Positions 8,783 to 18,711 of a stretch of 64,000 nt of DNA are shown here, piece by piece (positions within the stretch are counted from its first letter, which is position 1; every line of letters begins with the position of its first letter). This stretch comes from CAZGLR01 sp964526635 (GTDB taxonomy: Bacteria; Zixibacteria; MSB-5A5; GN15; JAAZOE01). The DNA is taken from positions 1-64,000 of the forward strand of contig CAZGLR010000004.1 of assembly GCA_964526635.1 (NCBI GenBank), in the 5' to 3' direction. The notes under the pieces are model-generated. The model ran no database searches. It saw only the letters and a program-made list of their open reading frames with translations, and was not told the DNA's origin. Position numbers and translations under genes: made by a program.

Positions 8783-10144
8783 CTACCTGATTATTTCCAG
8801 TGCGGCATGGATATCGGAGACGGGGATTATTTCGAGTTCTGTCGGGGGGGTTAACCCCGTCGTATTTCCCCGGGGAATAATCGCTTTGGTCAGGCCCAGT
8901 TTGGCCGCTTCGCGAAGCCGTTTGTCGATGCGCGCCACAGCTCGTATATCGCCGGATAACCCGATCTCGCCGACAACGAGCATAGTCTGATCGATCAGGA
9001 CATTAAGCCGCGAAGACGCCGCCGCCAGCAGGAAAGCCAGATCGAGGGCGGTATCATCGAGATGAAAGCCGCCGGCGATAGTGACGAAGACATCATTGCC
9101 GCCAAGGGTTATGCCACCGCGTTTTTCGAGGACGGCGGTAATAATGGCCAAGCGGCGTGAATCGAGTCCGGCCGCCACCCGCTGCGGGGTGCCATAGGGC
9201 GAGGTTGTTACCAGCGCCTCGACTTCGACGAGAAACGAACGGCTCCCTTCGCCCGCGGCGGATACAACTCGCCCGGATACCGGTTCAGCGCCGACACCGC
9301 TTAAAAACGCCAGCGAGGGATTGGCTACTTCCTGCAGGCCGCCGCCGGTCATCTCGAATACGCCGATCTCGCCGGCCGGTCCGAAACGGTTTTTCTGAGA
9401 ACGCAGCAGGCGGAACAGATGGCGCCGATCACCCTCAAAATACAGGACAGCATCGACCATGTGTTCCAGCACCTTGGGACCGGCAACCGTGCCCTCTTTG
9501 GTGATGTGTCCGACCAGTAGCAGAATCTGCCCGGAGCGTTTGGCTCGTTCAATCAAACGCGAGGCCGATTCACGAACCTGGCCGACGGTTCCGGGTGGTG
9601 ATTCAAAGAGCTGCGATGCGATCGTCTGGATGGAATCGATGATGATAATGGCAAACGGCTGCTCGCACAACGTTAAGACTTCCTCGAGTTGCGTCGTAGT
9701 GGCGATAGTGATGTTATCGCCGGCGATATTAAAACGCTGCGCGCGCTGTTTGATCTGCACCGCCGATTCTTCGCCGGACACATACAACACATCGTATCCG
9801 GCCCGGCTGTAGCTGCCCGCGGCCTGCAACAGCAGTGATGATTTCCCAATACCCGGTTCACCACCGATAAGGATAGCCGAACCCGGTACCGCCCCCCCAC
9901 CAAGAACACGATCATATTCTTCGATTGTGCTGTTGATGCGCTGGCTTTCTTCCAGGCCGATTTCCGGCAGGCGGGTTGTTTGGAGTTGGGATTTCCGGGG
10001 AGCTTTCTGCCGGGTGTCGACAATCGTTTCTTCAGCGAGAGTATTCCACTCTCCGCAATCTTTGCACTGGCCCTGCCAGCGGAGATGCATGGCGCCGCAA
10101 TTGGTGCAGAAATAGGCGGTTTTTTTTTTGGTCAATGGTTTCAT
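8783..10144 (-). CDS. radA: DNA repair protein RadA
   Basis: RecA-like ATPase that helps branch migration and processing of recombination intermediates. 453 residues. An N-terminal C4 zinc finger (CTNCGA then CKDCGEW) is followed by Walker A GGEPGIGKSS, the RadA-specific KNRFG motif, and a Lon-protease-like C-terminal domain (SGDIRAVARIDKRLREA). Its ATG overlaps the mlaF stop by four bases, so translation is likely coupled to a lipid-transport gene, an unusual pairing. Confidence 0.97.
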   Translation of the reverse strand: MKPLTKKKTAYFCTNCGAMHLRWQGQCKDCGEWNTLAEETIVDTRQKAPRKSQLQTTRLPEIGLEESQRINSTIEEYDRVLGGGAVPGSAILIGGEPGIGKSSLLLQAAGSYSRAGYDVLYVSGEESAVQIKQRAQRFNIAGDNITIATTTQLEEVLTLCEQPFAIIIIDSIQTIASQLFESPPGTVGQVRESASRLIERAKRSGQILLLVGHITKEGTVAGPKVLEHMVDAVLYFEGDRRHLFRLLRSQKNRFGPAGEIGVFEMTGGGLQEVANPSLAFLSGVGAEPVSGRVVSAAGEGSRSFLVEVEALVTTSPYGTPQRVAAGLDSRRLAIITAVLEKRGGITLGGNDVFVTIAGGFHLDDTALDLAFLLAAASSRLNVLIDQTMLVVGEIGLSGDIRAVARIDKRLREAAKLGLTKAIIPRGNTTGLTPPTELEIIPVSDIHAALEIIR

Positions 10145-10890
10145 TCGTTATCGGTAATGGGACCCTCGTATGATCCGCTGATAAACTGCCTGACCACCGG
10201 GTCGTCAGTGTTCTCGATTTCGTCGGGCGTGCTGTCGGCCAGGATTTTGCCTTCATACAACATGATGATGCGATCGGCGATTTTAAATGCGGAGGCGAGA
10301 TCATGGGTCACGGCGATCGAGGTGACGCCCATCTTCTGATTGACATCCACGATAAGTTCATTGATCAAATCAGCGGTGATCGGATCAAGCCCGGTGGTGG
10401 GTTCATCGTAGAGAAGAATTTCCGGTTCAGTAGAAATAGCCCGGGCCAGCGCGACCCGTTTTTTCATCCCGCCGGAAAGTTCGCTGGGCATCTTTTCCTG
10501 AATTCCCGACAAACCTACCATGTCCAGTTTTTCTTCAACAATATTCTCAATTTTATCTTTAGGATACCGCAGGCTTTCCTTGAGCGCAAAACCGACATTC
10601 TCGGCAACAGTCATGGAATCAAACAGCGCGCCGAACTGAAACAAAATGCCAAGCCGTTTGCGATACCCCATCAATTCATCATGATCAAAATCGAAAATAT
10701 TCTGCTCATCGACAATCACTTTTCCCCGATCCGGCTGCAACAGCGCGACAACATGTTTGAGCATAACCGATTTCCCGCTGCCGGATCGTCCCAGAATAAC
10801 CAGCGACTGCCCCTTTTCGATAGTCAGATCAATGCCCTGCAGGACTTTCAGCGGGCCGAAGCTTTTGTGTACGTCTTCGAATCTAATCAT
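10141..10890 (-). CDS. mlaF: MlaF-type ABC transporter ATP-binding protein
   Basis: ATPase of an MCE/Mla-type phospholipid transporter at the inner membrane. 249 residues with Walker A GRSGSGKS, signature LSGGMKKRVALARA, Walker B LLYDEPTTGLDP and the switch His in AVTHDLASA. It overlaps the permease gene upstream and radA downstream by four bases each. The substrate-binding MCE protein (MlaD) is not in this window. Confidence 0.93.
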   Translation of the reverse strand: MIRFEDVHKSFGPLKVLQGIDLTIEKGQSLVILGRSGSGKSVMLKHVVALLQPDRGKVIVDEQNIFDFDHDELMGYRKRLGILFQFGALFDSMTVAENVGFALKESLRYPKDKIENIVEEKLDMVGLSGIQEKMPSELSGGMKKRVALARAISTEPEILLYDEPTTGLDPITADLINELIVDVNQKMGVTSIAVTHDLASAFKIADRIIMLYEGKILADSTPDEIENTDDPVVRQFISGSYEGPITDNE

Positions 10891-11636
10891 AACCGGAAAA
10901 GCAGAACCGCCATGCCGAAATTAGCAATAAGGATTAATACGGCCGAGGCCACCACCGCCTGCGTGGTTGAAACACCGACTCCGGTTGCGCCGCCCCGCGT
11001 GTTGAAGCCATGATAACAGCCCATCACCGAAATAATGGCGCCAAAGACCGCGGCTTTACTTAACCCGATAAAGAAGTCACTCAGGCGCAGAAACTGCCTG
11101 AAGCCGTTCATGAAGGTCTCGAAATTGAGCCCTACGAATTGCGTTGCGACAACCAAAGCACCCAGCATGGCCACAAAATCGGCGACCGCTACCAGGACCG
11201 GGAGCATGATAATACCGGAAATGAACCTGGGCATCACCAGGTATCGAACCGGATCGACCGACATTGACTCCATGGCATCAATCTGTTCGGTCACGCGCAT
11301 CGAACCGAGTTCGGCGGCAATACCGGCCCCGACCCGTCCGGCTACAACCAGGGCGGTGAGCACCGGTCCGAATTCCATCATGACCGCTTTGCCGACGGCC
11401 CCGCCGAGATATCGCATCGGGACATAATCCTTGAACTGATACGCCGCCTGCCAGGCCGAGACACCGCCGGTGAAGATCGACGTAATAGCAATCAGCCAGA
11501 TGGATTTGAAGCCCATCGAATACATCTGCCTGACAATTAAACCGAGCGAGCGGAAGATAAAGCGAGTCGTAGCAACCATGCGACCGACGATAATAGCCAG
11601 CCGTCCGATGTTTTCAATCTGTTGAACCGGATTCAC
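10887..11636 (-). CDS. mlaE: MlaE-type ABC transporter permease
   Basis: Inner-membrane permease of the MlaE family, partner of the ATPase encoded next to it, moving phospholipids across the periplasm. 249 residues with about five hydrophobic segments and the family region GRVGAGIAAELGSMRVTEQI with DAMESM. The start is GTG at 11636 with GGGGA about ten bases upstream. It follows dnaB by 31 bases. Confidence 0.92.
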   Translation of the reverse strand: MNPVQQIENIGRLAIIVGRMVATTRFIFRSLGLIVRQMYSMGFKSIWLIAITSIFTGGVSAWQAAYQFKDYVPMRYLGGAVGKAVMMEFGPVLTALVVAGRVGAGIAAELGSMRVTEQIDAMESMSVDPVRYLVMPRFISGIIMLPVLVAVADFVAMLGALVVATQFVGLNFETFMNGFRQFLRLSDFFIGLSKAAVFGAIISVMGCYHGFNTRGGATGVGVSTTQAVVASAVLILIANFGMAVLLFRL

Positions 11637-11667
11637 AGCGATGGCTTCCCCTGCCTTGGTGTTTGCG

Positions 11668-13086
11668 CTAAAAGTCTATCGGCGGACCGGATTCGGGTGG
11701 CGGAATGGAGCCGGTCCGATGCCCTCCCGCCAAATTTTCGAACTGGGCATAATCCTTCAGGAACGAGAGCCGCACCACCCCGGTCGGGCCATTGCGCTGC
11801 TTGGCCACAATGATTTCGGCTTTTCCCCGCGCTTCCAGCAGCTTGGGATCATCGGGCGGCAAGGTCTGCAAATAATACTCTTCACGATAGACAAACATCA
11901 CCACATCGGCATCCTGCTCGATAGCTCCTGATTCGCGCAGATCCGAAAGTTGTGGACGGCGATCGCCGCCCCGGGTTTCGACCATGCGCGAAAGCTGACT
12001 GACTGCGATAACCGGCACCTGCAGTTCCTTGGCCAGCCCCTTGATTCCCCGCGAAATCTGGGATATTTCCTGCTGACGGTTCTCCGCCCGGGCCGGACCG
12101 CTCATCATCTGGAGATAATCGACCACGACCAGGCCAAGATCCACCTGTGATGCGAGCCGTCGCGCTTTGGCCCGCATTTCCAATATGGTTATGCCCGGGG
12201 TATCGTCGATATAGATTTTTGCATTCGACAATGGCTGCGCCGCCGTCGCCAGTTTGGGCCAGTCGTTTTCCGGAAGACGATTGGTGCGAAGCTTGTGCGA
12301 CGAAATCCGTGCCCGCCCGCAGAGCATACGCATCGCGAGCTGTTCTTTTGACATTTCCAGCGAAAACACCGCGGCGGCCTTTTCCGTCTGGGTGCAGAAA
12401 TTTTCCACAACGTTCATGGCCAGGGCGGATTTGCCCATCGACGGCCGCCCGGCGATTATAACAAGATCACCCAGATGTAAACCGGCGGTGATATCGTCAA
12501 GATCATAAAATCCGGTCGGATATCCGGCCAGGCCACCTTTCTGCTCCTTGTAATCCTCAATCGCCTCGAAGGTCCCCGGCAGCAGATCGGAGATGCTGGT
12601 AAAGCCGGAGCGAATGCGATACTCCGAAATCGAGAATATATTTGATTCGGCGGCATCGAGCAGTTCATCGACTTCGCCGGCCTGGGCATAGCATTGGGAA
12701 ATTATATCGGTGGAGGCCCTAATCAGATCACGCAGCGTTGATTTTTCGAGAACGATCCTGGCATAGTAGTCGGCATTGGCCCCGGTAGCGACGTTGGAAG
12801 CAAGCTCGACGATATAATTTCTCCCACCAATCGCCTCGAGTTTACCGGCTCCGGCCAGCTCTTCGGAAACAGTCGTGATATCAATCGGATGGCGCTTTTC
12901 ATAAAGCCGGATGATCGCTTCGAAGATCATGGCATTGGCTTCGACATAGAACTGGTCCGGGCGCGAAAGCAGCTCCAGCGCTTTACTGACCGCGCTGTCG
13001 TCAATAAGCATAGCGCCCAGAAGCGCTTCTTCGGCGTTGGCCGAATACGGCATCGTCCGTTCCTGTCGTGTCACTCGCTGTGCCAT
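11668..13086 (-). CDS. dnaB: Replicative DNA helicase DnaB
   Basis: Hexameric 5'-3' helicase of the replication fork. 472 residues: N-terminal DnaB domain (AEEALLGAMLIDDSA) and C-terminal RecA-like domain with Walker A GRPSMGKSALAMN and the DnaB motif VVDYLQMM followed by SQLSRMVE and DLRESGAIEQDAD. It follows the uracil-DNA glycosylase gene by four bases. No intein is seen. Confidence 0.97.
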   Translation of the reverse strand: MAQRVTRQERTMPYSANAEEALLGAMLIDDSAVSKALELLSRPDQFYVEANAMIFEAIIRLYEKRHPIDITTVSEELAGAGKLEAIGGRNYIVELASNVATGANADYYARIVLEKSTLRDLIRASTDIISQCYAQAGEVDELLDAAESNIFSISEYRIRSGFTSISDLLPGTFEAIEDYKEQKGGLAGYPTGFYDLDDITAGLHLGDLVIIAGRPSMGKSALAMNVVENFCTQTEKAAAVFSLEMSKEQLAMRMLCGRARISSHKLRTNRLPENDWPKLATAAQPLSNAKIYIDDTPGITILEMRAKARRLASQVDLGLVVVDYLQMMSGPARAENRQQEISQISRGIKGLAKELQVPVIAVSQLSRMVETRGGDRRPQLSDLRESGAIEQDADVVMFVYREEYYLQTLPPDDPKLLEARGKAEIIVAKQRNGPTGVVRLSFLKDYAQFENLAGGHRTGSIPPPESGPPIDF

Positions 13087-13090
13087 AGTA

Positions 13091-13870
13091 TCAGCCGGTT
13101 AATTCCTCGTATTTGGCCATGAGCGTCTGCATATCTTCCCAGGTCGGCCGTTTGTATTGGGTGAAACGAAGCAGCGCCGCCGGGTGGTAAGTAACGATGA
13201 CGGGGATCCCCTCGAATTCATGCCATTGCCCGCGCAGTTTCCCCAATGGTGTGGTAGTTTGAAGCAGACCGTGGGCCGCGATTCGCCCCAGGGCGCATAG
13301 TAATTTGGGGCGAATAATGCGAATTTGTTCGCGCAAATACGGCAAACAGGTAGCCATTTCATCGGGTTGCGGGTCACGATTATTCGGCGGACGACACTTG
13401 TTAACATTGGCGATATAGACATCCTCGCGGCTCAGACCCATGGCGGCCAGGATTTTGTCCAAAAGCTTACCGGCCCGGCCGACAAACGGCTCGCCTTTGA
13501 GGTCTTCATCCCGGCCCGGGGCTTCGCCGACGAACATGATGCCGGCGTTGGAGTTGCCGACGCCATAGACAAACTTCGTCCGCGATTCCGCCAGACGGCA
13601 TCTGGTGCAATCGCAGATGTCCTTATAATGTGATTCGAGATCAGTGTAGGTCGGTTCAGCTGTCTTCTTATCACTCAATGTAATCAAATCCTCTTGATAT
13701 TCGGAAGTAATATCATCTCTGACCGGATCGGCGGCAGCAACTGTGGTGGCAGTTTCCGGCGAAAATTCACGTTGTTCGAAAATCAGTTCCCGATGACCAA
13801 GGTCCGCCTGCGCCTCCAATGCGCGTCGGGCCATATCGAAGAGTTCTTCGAGCTCATCATTGTATGCCAT
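13091..13870 (-). CDS. Uracil-DNA glycosylase, family 4 (Fe-S type)
   Basis: Removes uracil from DNA. The catalytic part begins near residue 80 with the first cluster cysteines (C88 and C91 in CTRC), then GEAPGRDED (115-123), the [10 protein letters not shown] segment, a CLPYL region holding a later cluster Cys, and HPAALLR near the end. These features define the 4Fe-4S family 4 enzymes. About 75 residues of acidic, low-conservation sequence precede the domain. It overlaps the end of coaBC by 14 bases and runs straight into dnaB. Confidence 0.93.
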   Translation of the reverse strand: MAYNDELEELFDMARRALEAQADLGHRELIFEQREFSPETATTVAAADPVRDDITSEYQEDLITLSDKKTAEPTYTDLESHYKDICDCTRCRLAESRTKFVYGVGNSNAGIMFVGEAPGRDEDLKGEPFVGRAGKLLDKILAAMGLSREDVYIANVNKCRPPNNRDPQPDEMATCLPYLREQIRIIRPKLLCALGRIAAHGLLQTTTPLGKLRGQWHEFEGIPVIVTYHPAALLRFTQYKRPTWEDMQTLMAKYEELTG

Positions 13871-15059
13871 AGGCTAATATATGGTCAATAATAGCCCTGG
13901 CGCAAGTGAGCTTGTCCATTTTGGGGATATCTTTTTGGAAACCATCGCGTGAAATGATGATCACGTGGTTGGTATCGGAATCAAATGCGGCACCGGATTC
14001 GCCGGCATCGTTGAGCACGATAAAATCGAGATTCTTATTTTTGAGTTTGGTTTTCGCGTTCGGTAGAAGATTGTCGGTTTCAAGGGCGAATCCGACAACA
14101 CACTGATGCGCGGCCTTGCGCCCCGCAAGCGAGGCCAGGATATCCTGAGTCGGCGCAAGATCCAGCGCCACTGGCGTAGACGATTTCTTGATTTTGGAGT
14201 CACTGGGTTTAGCCGGTGTAAAATCGGCGGGAGCGGCGGCCATAAACAAGTAATCGCAGGTGGCAAAAGCGTTTTCGACCGCGCGCGCCATCTCGGCGGT
14301 AGTTTCGACATCGATGCGCTGCACACCACGCGGGGTCTCAAGACTGACCGGTCCGGCGATTAATATTACTTCCGCGCCACGGCGATAGGCGTCGGCGGCC
14401 AGGGTAAAGCCCATCTTCCCCGAACTGCGATTGGAGATATACCGAACCGGATCGATTGCCTCGCGGGCCGGTCCGGCGGTTACCACCACGGTTTTGCCGC
14501 TTAAATCACCCTCAGGTTTGAGCAGGGTGACGATTAATTCGAGCAGTTCATCCGGTTCGGCCATGCGGCCGGGACCATTGCTGCGGCAGGCCATCTCACC
14601 TATCCCCACCCCGGCGATCACATGACTATATTTGCGAAGCAGAGATACATTTTCCTTCACAGCGGGATGGTCCCACATGCCGTCGTTCATAGCCGGGGCA
14701 TAGAGGACTTTTCTTCGATAGGCGCAGACCACGGTTGACAGCAGATTGGGACAAAGGCCGTTGGCTGCCAGCGCGATAAAGTCGGCGGTGGCCGGTGCAA
14801 TCACAATGAGATCGGCCCAGTCGGCGTAGTCAATATGGCGCGTTCCGACAAATTTGCCATCGGGAAACATATCGACAGCGACTTCGCGCTGCGAAAGAGA
14901 CTCGAAAGTAAGCGGGGTAACGAATTTAGTGGCGGCCTCGGTCATAATAACCTGGACTTCGGCGCCGGCTTTGATGAGAAGGCGGGTTAAATACGCGGAC
15001 TTATATGCCGCGATCCCTCCGGTGACGCCCAGGACAATATGACTTCCGGCGAGTCGCAT
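13857..15059 (-). CDS. coaBC: Bifunctional phosphopantothenoylcysteine decarboxylase / phosphopantothenate-cysteine ligase
   Basis: Two successive steps of coenzyme A synthesis in one protein of 400 residues. CoaC half: GGIAAYKSAYL, APATADFIALAANGL, PAMNDGMW and the Cys-containing flap MACRSNGPGRM. CoaB half: VVTAGPAREAIDPVRYISN, SSGKMG, AAPADF and the Lys motif KIKKSS. The order and spacing match the usual bacterial fusion. It lies 11 bases after the smg stop. Confidence 0.96.
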   Translation of the reverse strand: MRLAGSHIVLGVTGGIAAYKSAYLTRLLIKAGAEVQVIMTEAATKFVTPLTFESLSQREVAVDMFPDGKFVGTRHIDYADWADLIVIAPATADFIALAANGLCPNLLSTVVCAYRRKVLYAPAMNDGMWDHPAVKENVSLLRKYSHVIAGVGIGEMACRSNGPGRMAEPDELLELIVTLLKPEGDLSGKTVVVTAGPAREAIDPVRYISNRSSGKMGFTLAADAYRRGAEVILIAGPVSLETPRGVQRIDVETTAEMARAVENAFATCDYLFMAAAPADFTPAKPSDSKIKKSSTPVALDLAPTQDILASLAGRKAAHQCVVGFALETDNLLPNAKTKLKNKNLDFIVLNDAGESGAAFDSDTNHVIIISRDGFQKDIPKMDKLTCARAIIDHILAYGIQ

Positions 15060-15070
15060 AGCAGTGGGAC

Positions 15071-15544
15071 TTAATGAATCGGTTCGTCTTCGGTATCGCC
15101 GATCCAGATGGAATAAGGCACGTCAACGCCGCTGTTTTCGAACATCATGGCCGAAGCCAGAACTTTCATGTCGCCGAGATCAATCGGTTCGGCGTCAAAC
15201 AGCGTGCAGCGATCAAGGATCATTTCCAATTGCTCGGTCGTGAGCAGATTTATATATCGGAGTTGCAGGAGATATCCAAAAGCTTCCGGAGATATGACCT
15301 TGCGTTCGGCCTCGGAAAGCACGCGAATAGATTTATTGCTGACCGTCCGGCCACCTTCGGAAAAACTCTCCGGATAATCATCGAAGTGCTTGAGCAACCA
15401 GTTGTATGCTGAAGAAATTTCGTTGTCTGTGAATCCCATGGACCGAAGATCAGCCGACATTTCATCCAGACTCCCGAGATTACCCTGCTGATCATTGAGT
15501 TGATTCATCAGGTAGACAACGATTTCGAGAATTCTATCTTGCAC
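15071..15544 (-). CDS. smg: Smg family protein (DUF494)
   Basis: Small protein of the Smg/DUF494 family, function not established. 157 residues, soluble and helical, starting MQDRILEIVVYLMNQL and containing GFTDNEISSAYNWLL, both typical of the family. In many proteobacteria smg sits by dprA and topA; here it lies between purH and coaBC. The 72-base gap to purH is A/T-rich with no clear signal. Confidence 0.8.
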   Translation of the reverse strand: MQDRILEIVVYLMNQLNDQQGNLGSLDEMSADLRSMGFTDNEISSAYNWLLKHFDDYPESFSEGGRTVSNKSIRVLSEAERKVISPEAFGYLLQLRYINLLTTEQLEMILDRCTLFDAEPIDLGDMKVLASAMMFENSGVDVPYSIWIGDTEDEPIH

Positions 15545-15616
15545 GTAAGTTCCTCGTTATCTTGTTTTCTCAAATTTACGCAGACTCAATCGTTTTAGCA
15601 AGCACTATATACCGGT

Positions 15617-17194
15617 CTAATGCCTGAAATGGCGTATCCCGGTGAATACCATGCTGACACCATAGTTATCGGCAGCCGCAATGACGTCGCCATCACCTTT
15701 TGAGCCGCCCGGCTGAATGAACGATGTAACTCCAGCCTCGGCAACAACTTCGAGTCCGTCGGGCATCGGGAAAAAAGCATCGGAGGCGCAGGTGCCGCCT
15801 GTGGCCCGATCACCGGCCCGGGCCACCGCCAGCTTCGAGGAATCAACCCGCGAGGTCTGGCCCATACCGATGCCGACTGCTGCCAATCCCTTACAGATAA
15901 GAACAGCATTCGACTTCACATGTTTCACCAGTTTATACCCGAAAATCAACGATTCGAGTTCCTCGTTGGTGGGTTTTTTCTGTGTCGGAATCGTAAGTGT
16001 TTCGCGGTCAACATCTTTAATATCGGGAGACTGGGCCAGAAGGCCACCGCGCACATATTTATATACATGATCCGGGTGCGGCAGGTTCTTCGAAATCGTC
16101 GGCAGCGACAGGAGCCGGCGAGTTTTCTTCTTCTTCAGGAGCGCCAGCGCTTCCTCGGTATATCCCGGTGCCAGAACACACTCGATAAACTGCGTTTTAT
16201 GCAGGAGCTGGGCGGTATCGAGATCGACTTCGCGATTGAGGCCTATAATCGAACCAAAGGCCGAGAGCGGATCAGTCTCATAGGCCGCCTGATAGGCTTC
16301 AGCCAGGGTAGCCGCCTGGGCAGCGCCACAGGGATTGGCGTGTTTAACGACGACGGCAAATGGTTCACGGAATTCGAGGACCATGTCCAACGTGGCGTCG
16401 ATATCGGCGATATTGTTGTATGACAATTCCTTACCGGCATGCTGCTCAGATGTGGCAAGGCTCACGCCTTTGTAGTTATCATGACTGTAGAAAGCGGCGG
16501 ATTGATGCGGATTTTCGCCATAGCGAAGGTCTTGCACCTTGGTGTAGGACATGGTTATAGAACTGGCGGCATCGGGTTTTTCATTATCATCCAGTGACTT
16601 GAAGTATTCGGATATCACGGTGTCGTAACGCGATGTCAAGGCAAATGCTTTGGCCGCCAGTTTTTCACGGGTTTTCTGGCTCAGGGCACCATCGTTGACA
16701 TCCATTTCCCTGATAATCGATTCATAGTCGGATGGATCAGTCACAACCGCGACATAGTTATAATTTTTGGCCGCCGCCCGGATCATAGTCGGCCCGCCGA
16801 TATCGATATTCTCGATTTTCTCGGCGTGGGTCGCGCCGGGCTTTTTGAGCGTCTGTTCAAACGGATACAGGTTAACCACAACCAGGTCGATGCCTTTGCA
16901 TTCCTGCTGCTTCATCTCGGATTGATGAGCCTCGTCATCGCGCTTAAAAAGGATACCGGCATGGACCTTGGGATGCAGGGTTTTGACCCGGCCGCCCAGA
17001 ATTTCCGGCGCACCGGTAAAGGTGGCAATCGAAACCGCCTTGATTTCGGCCTCTCTGAGTTTATTCAGGGTCCCGCCGGTAGAGATAATTTCGACACCGC
17101 GTTCTGTCAGTTTTCTTCCGAATTCCTCAAGACCCTCCTTGTCGGAGAGCGATACCAGCGCCCGTTTGATTTTCACCATATCCTGCATGCCCAT
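15617..17194 (-). CDS. purH: Bifunctional AICAR transformylase / IMP cyclohydrolase
   Basis: Last two steps of IMP synthesis. 525 residues. N-terminal cyclohydrolase domain (RALVSLSDKEGLEEF, STGGT, HPKVHAGIL, NLYPFE) and C-terminal transformylase domain (LRYGENPHQSAAFY, the Lys-His pair in VVKHANPCG, SDAFFP, IQPGGSKGD). Two close starts are possible: ATG 17194 or ATG 17188, both downstream of one GGAGGG site. It follows purC by 15 bases. Confidence 0.97.
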   Translation of the reverse strand: MGMQDMVKIKRALVSLSDKEGLEEFGRKLTERGVEIISTGGTLNKLREAEIKAVSIATFTGAPEILGGRVKTLHPKVHAGILFKRDDEAHQSEMKQQECKGIDLVVVNLYPFEQTLKKPGATHAEKIENIDIGGPTMIRAAAKNYNYVAVVTDPSDYESIIREMDVNDGALSQKTREKLAAKAFALTSRYDTVISEYFKSLDDNEKPDAASSITMSYTKVQDLRYGENPHQSAAFYSHDNYKGVSLATSEQHAGKELSYNNIADIDATLDMVLEFREPFAVVVKHANPCGAAQAATLAEAYQAAYETDPLSAFGSIIGLNREVDLDTAQLLHKTQFIECVLAPGYTEEALALLKKKKTRRLLSLPTISKNLPHPDHVYKYVRGGLLAQSPDIKDVDRETLTIPTQKKPTNEELESLIFGYKLVKHVKSNAVLICKGLAAVGIGMGQTSRVDSSKLAVARAGDRATGGTCASDAFFPMPDGLEVVAEAGVTSFIQPGGSKGDGDVIAAADNYGVSMVFTGIRHFRH

Positions 17195-17209
17195 TGTCCC
17201 TCCGTCATA

Positions 17210-18103
17210 CTATTTCCCCGTCAACCGTGCCACCACGTCCTGATATTTGGCCAGTGTCTCGTCGACGACATCGGCCGGCAGCGGCGGCGCCGGATCGGTT
17301 TTGTCCCAGTCGAGCGTGTCAAGATAGTTGCGGACGATTTGTTTGTCAAACGACGGCTGCCCCTTTCCGGGCTGATACTGGTCAGCCGGCCAAAACCGCG
17401 ATGAATCAGGCGTCAGGACTTCATCGATCAATATGATCCGGTCGCCGTCGAAGCCAAATTCGAACTTGGTATCGGCGATGATAATGCCTTTGGTCAGCGC
17501 ATAGTCCGAGGCTGTTTTATAAACTTTCAAGGACAAATCGCGCAGACTCATGGCCGTGTGCTCACCGACCAGATTGGCCGATTGTTCATAGGAAATGTTT
17601 TCATCGTGTCCTGAATCGGCCTTGGTGGATGGTGTATAAATCGGTTCGGGAAGTCTATCCGATTCTTTGAGATCAGCGGGAAATTTGTGACCGTGGACAG
17701 TTGTTTCCCCCGCCTCGCGGGCCTTCTTGTATTCTTTCCACATTGACCCGGAAATATAGCCTCGAACAATACATTCAAGATCGATGCGTTTGGCTTTTTT
17801 AACCAGCATCGAGCGGCCGGAGATAATATCGCGATACTTGTGTAGGTCGGCCGGATACTCATCGACATTGGCGGTTACGAGATGGCTGCCGATAACGCCC
17901 TTGAGAAAATCGAACCAGAACAGGGAGATTTCGGTTAAAAGCGCGCCGCGACCGGCGACGCCATTGGGCATGATGCAATCAAAGGCCGAAATCCGATCAG
18001 TGGTGACGATCAGCAGACGGTCATCGAGATCGTATACGTCGCGGACTTTGCCGCGGGAAAAAACCGGGTATTCCTTAATATCGGTAGTGAGAACTTCTTT
18101 CAT
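17210..18103 (-). CDS. purC: SAICAR synthetase
   Basis: Phosphoribosylaminoimidazole-succinocarboxamide synthase of purine synthesis. 297 residues, the longer form of the family. Motifs: FSRGKVRDVYDLDDRLLIVTT at the N-terminus (nucleotide-binding loop), ECIVRGYISGSMWKEY, and the C-terminal DTKFEFGFDGDRIILIDEVLTPDSSRFW region. Its ATG overlaps the purN stop by four bases. Confidence 0.96.
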   Translation of the reverse strand: MKEVLTTDIKEYPVFSRGKVRDVYDLDDRLLIVTTDRISAFDCIMPNGVAGRGALLTEISLFWFDFLKGVIGSHLVTANVDEYPADLHKYRDIISGRSMLVKKAKRIDLECIVRGYISGSMWKEYKKAREAGETTVHGHKFPADLKESDRLPEPIYTPSTKADSGHDENISYEQSANLVGEHTAMSLRDLSLKVYKTASDYALTKGIIIADTKFEFGFDGDRIILIDEVLTPDSSRFWPADQYQPGKGQPSFDKQIVRNYLDTLDWDKTDPAPPLPADVVDETLAKYQDVVARLTGK

Positions 18104-18711
18104 TTTTTATTTCCTTCCAGAAGCTTTTGAGCTATGTCCCTTAAAACCCTTGGGTATAATTTGTGTTCCGCGGCCAGAACCCGTCTGGCCAAATCCTCCG
18201 GGGTATCATCCGGAAGTACCGTCACTTTCTTCTGTGCCACAATGCGGCCGTTATCGTAGATGTCATCCACTTCATGAATAGTCACCCCCGTATGGCTTTC
18301 GCCGGCCTCGATGACAGCCCGGTGAACATTCATGCCATACATGCCCTTACCGCCGAATTTGGGCAGCAGAGCCGGATGGATATTGAATATCCGACCACGA
18401 TAGGCTGCGATCACCGGGGGGGGAATCTTCTTCAAATAACCGGCCAGGACGATGACATCGACATGATGCTGGTGAACCTGCTCGAGCAGGTTCTGGGCGG
18501 CAGCCTCGCTGTCGGGATATGCCTTTCGATTAAACACCCAGGTATCGATCCCGGCTTTGCGGGCCCGTTCGAGGCCATAGGCATCGGCTTTGTTCGAAAT
18601 GACCAGGACCACCTGACCGGGGATATCGCCGCTATTACAGTGATCGATAATAGACTGCAGATTACTTCCTCCGCCCGAGATAAAGGCCGCCATCCGAATG
18701 TGCTCACTCAT
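18100..18711 (-). CDS. purN: Phosphoribosylglycinamide formyltransferase
   Basis: 10-formyl-THF-dependent GAR transformylase of purine synthesis. 203 residues. Visible: FISGGGSNLQSI phosphate-binding loop, ISNKADAYGLERA, the active-site region RIFNIHPALLPKFGGKGMYG, and HTGVTIHEVDDIYDNG with the catalytic His and Asp. It overlaps the end of gatB by eight bases and purC by four. Confidence 0.95.
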   Translation of the reverse strand: MSEHIRMAAFISGGGSNLQSIIDHCNSGDIPGQVVLVISNKADAYGLERARKAGIDTWVFNRKAYPDSEAAAQNLLEQVHQHHVDVIVLAGYLKKIPPPVIAAYRGRIFNIHPALLPKFGGKGMYGMNVHRAVIEAGESHTGVTIHEVDDIYDNGRIVAQKKVTVLPDDTPEDLARRVLAAEHKLYPRVLRDIAQKLLEGNKK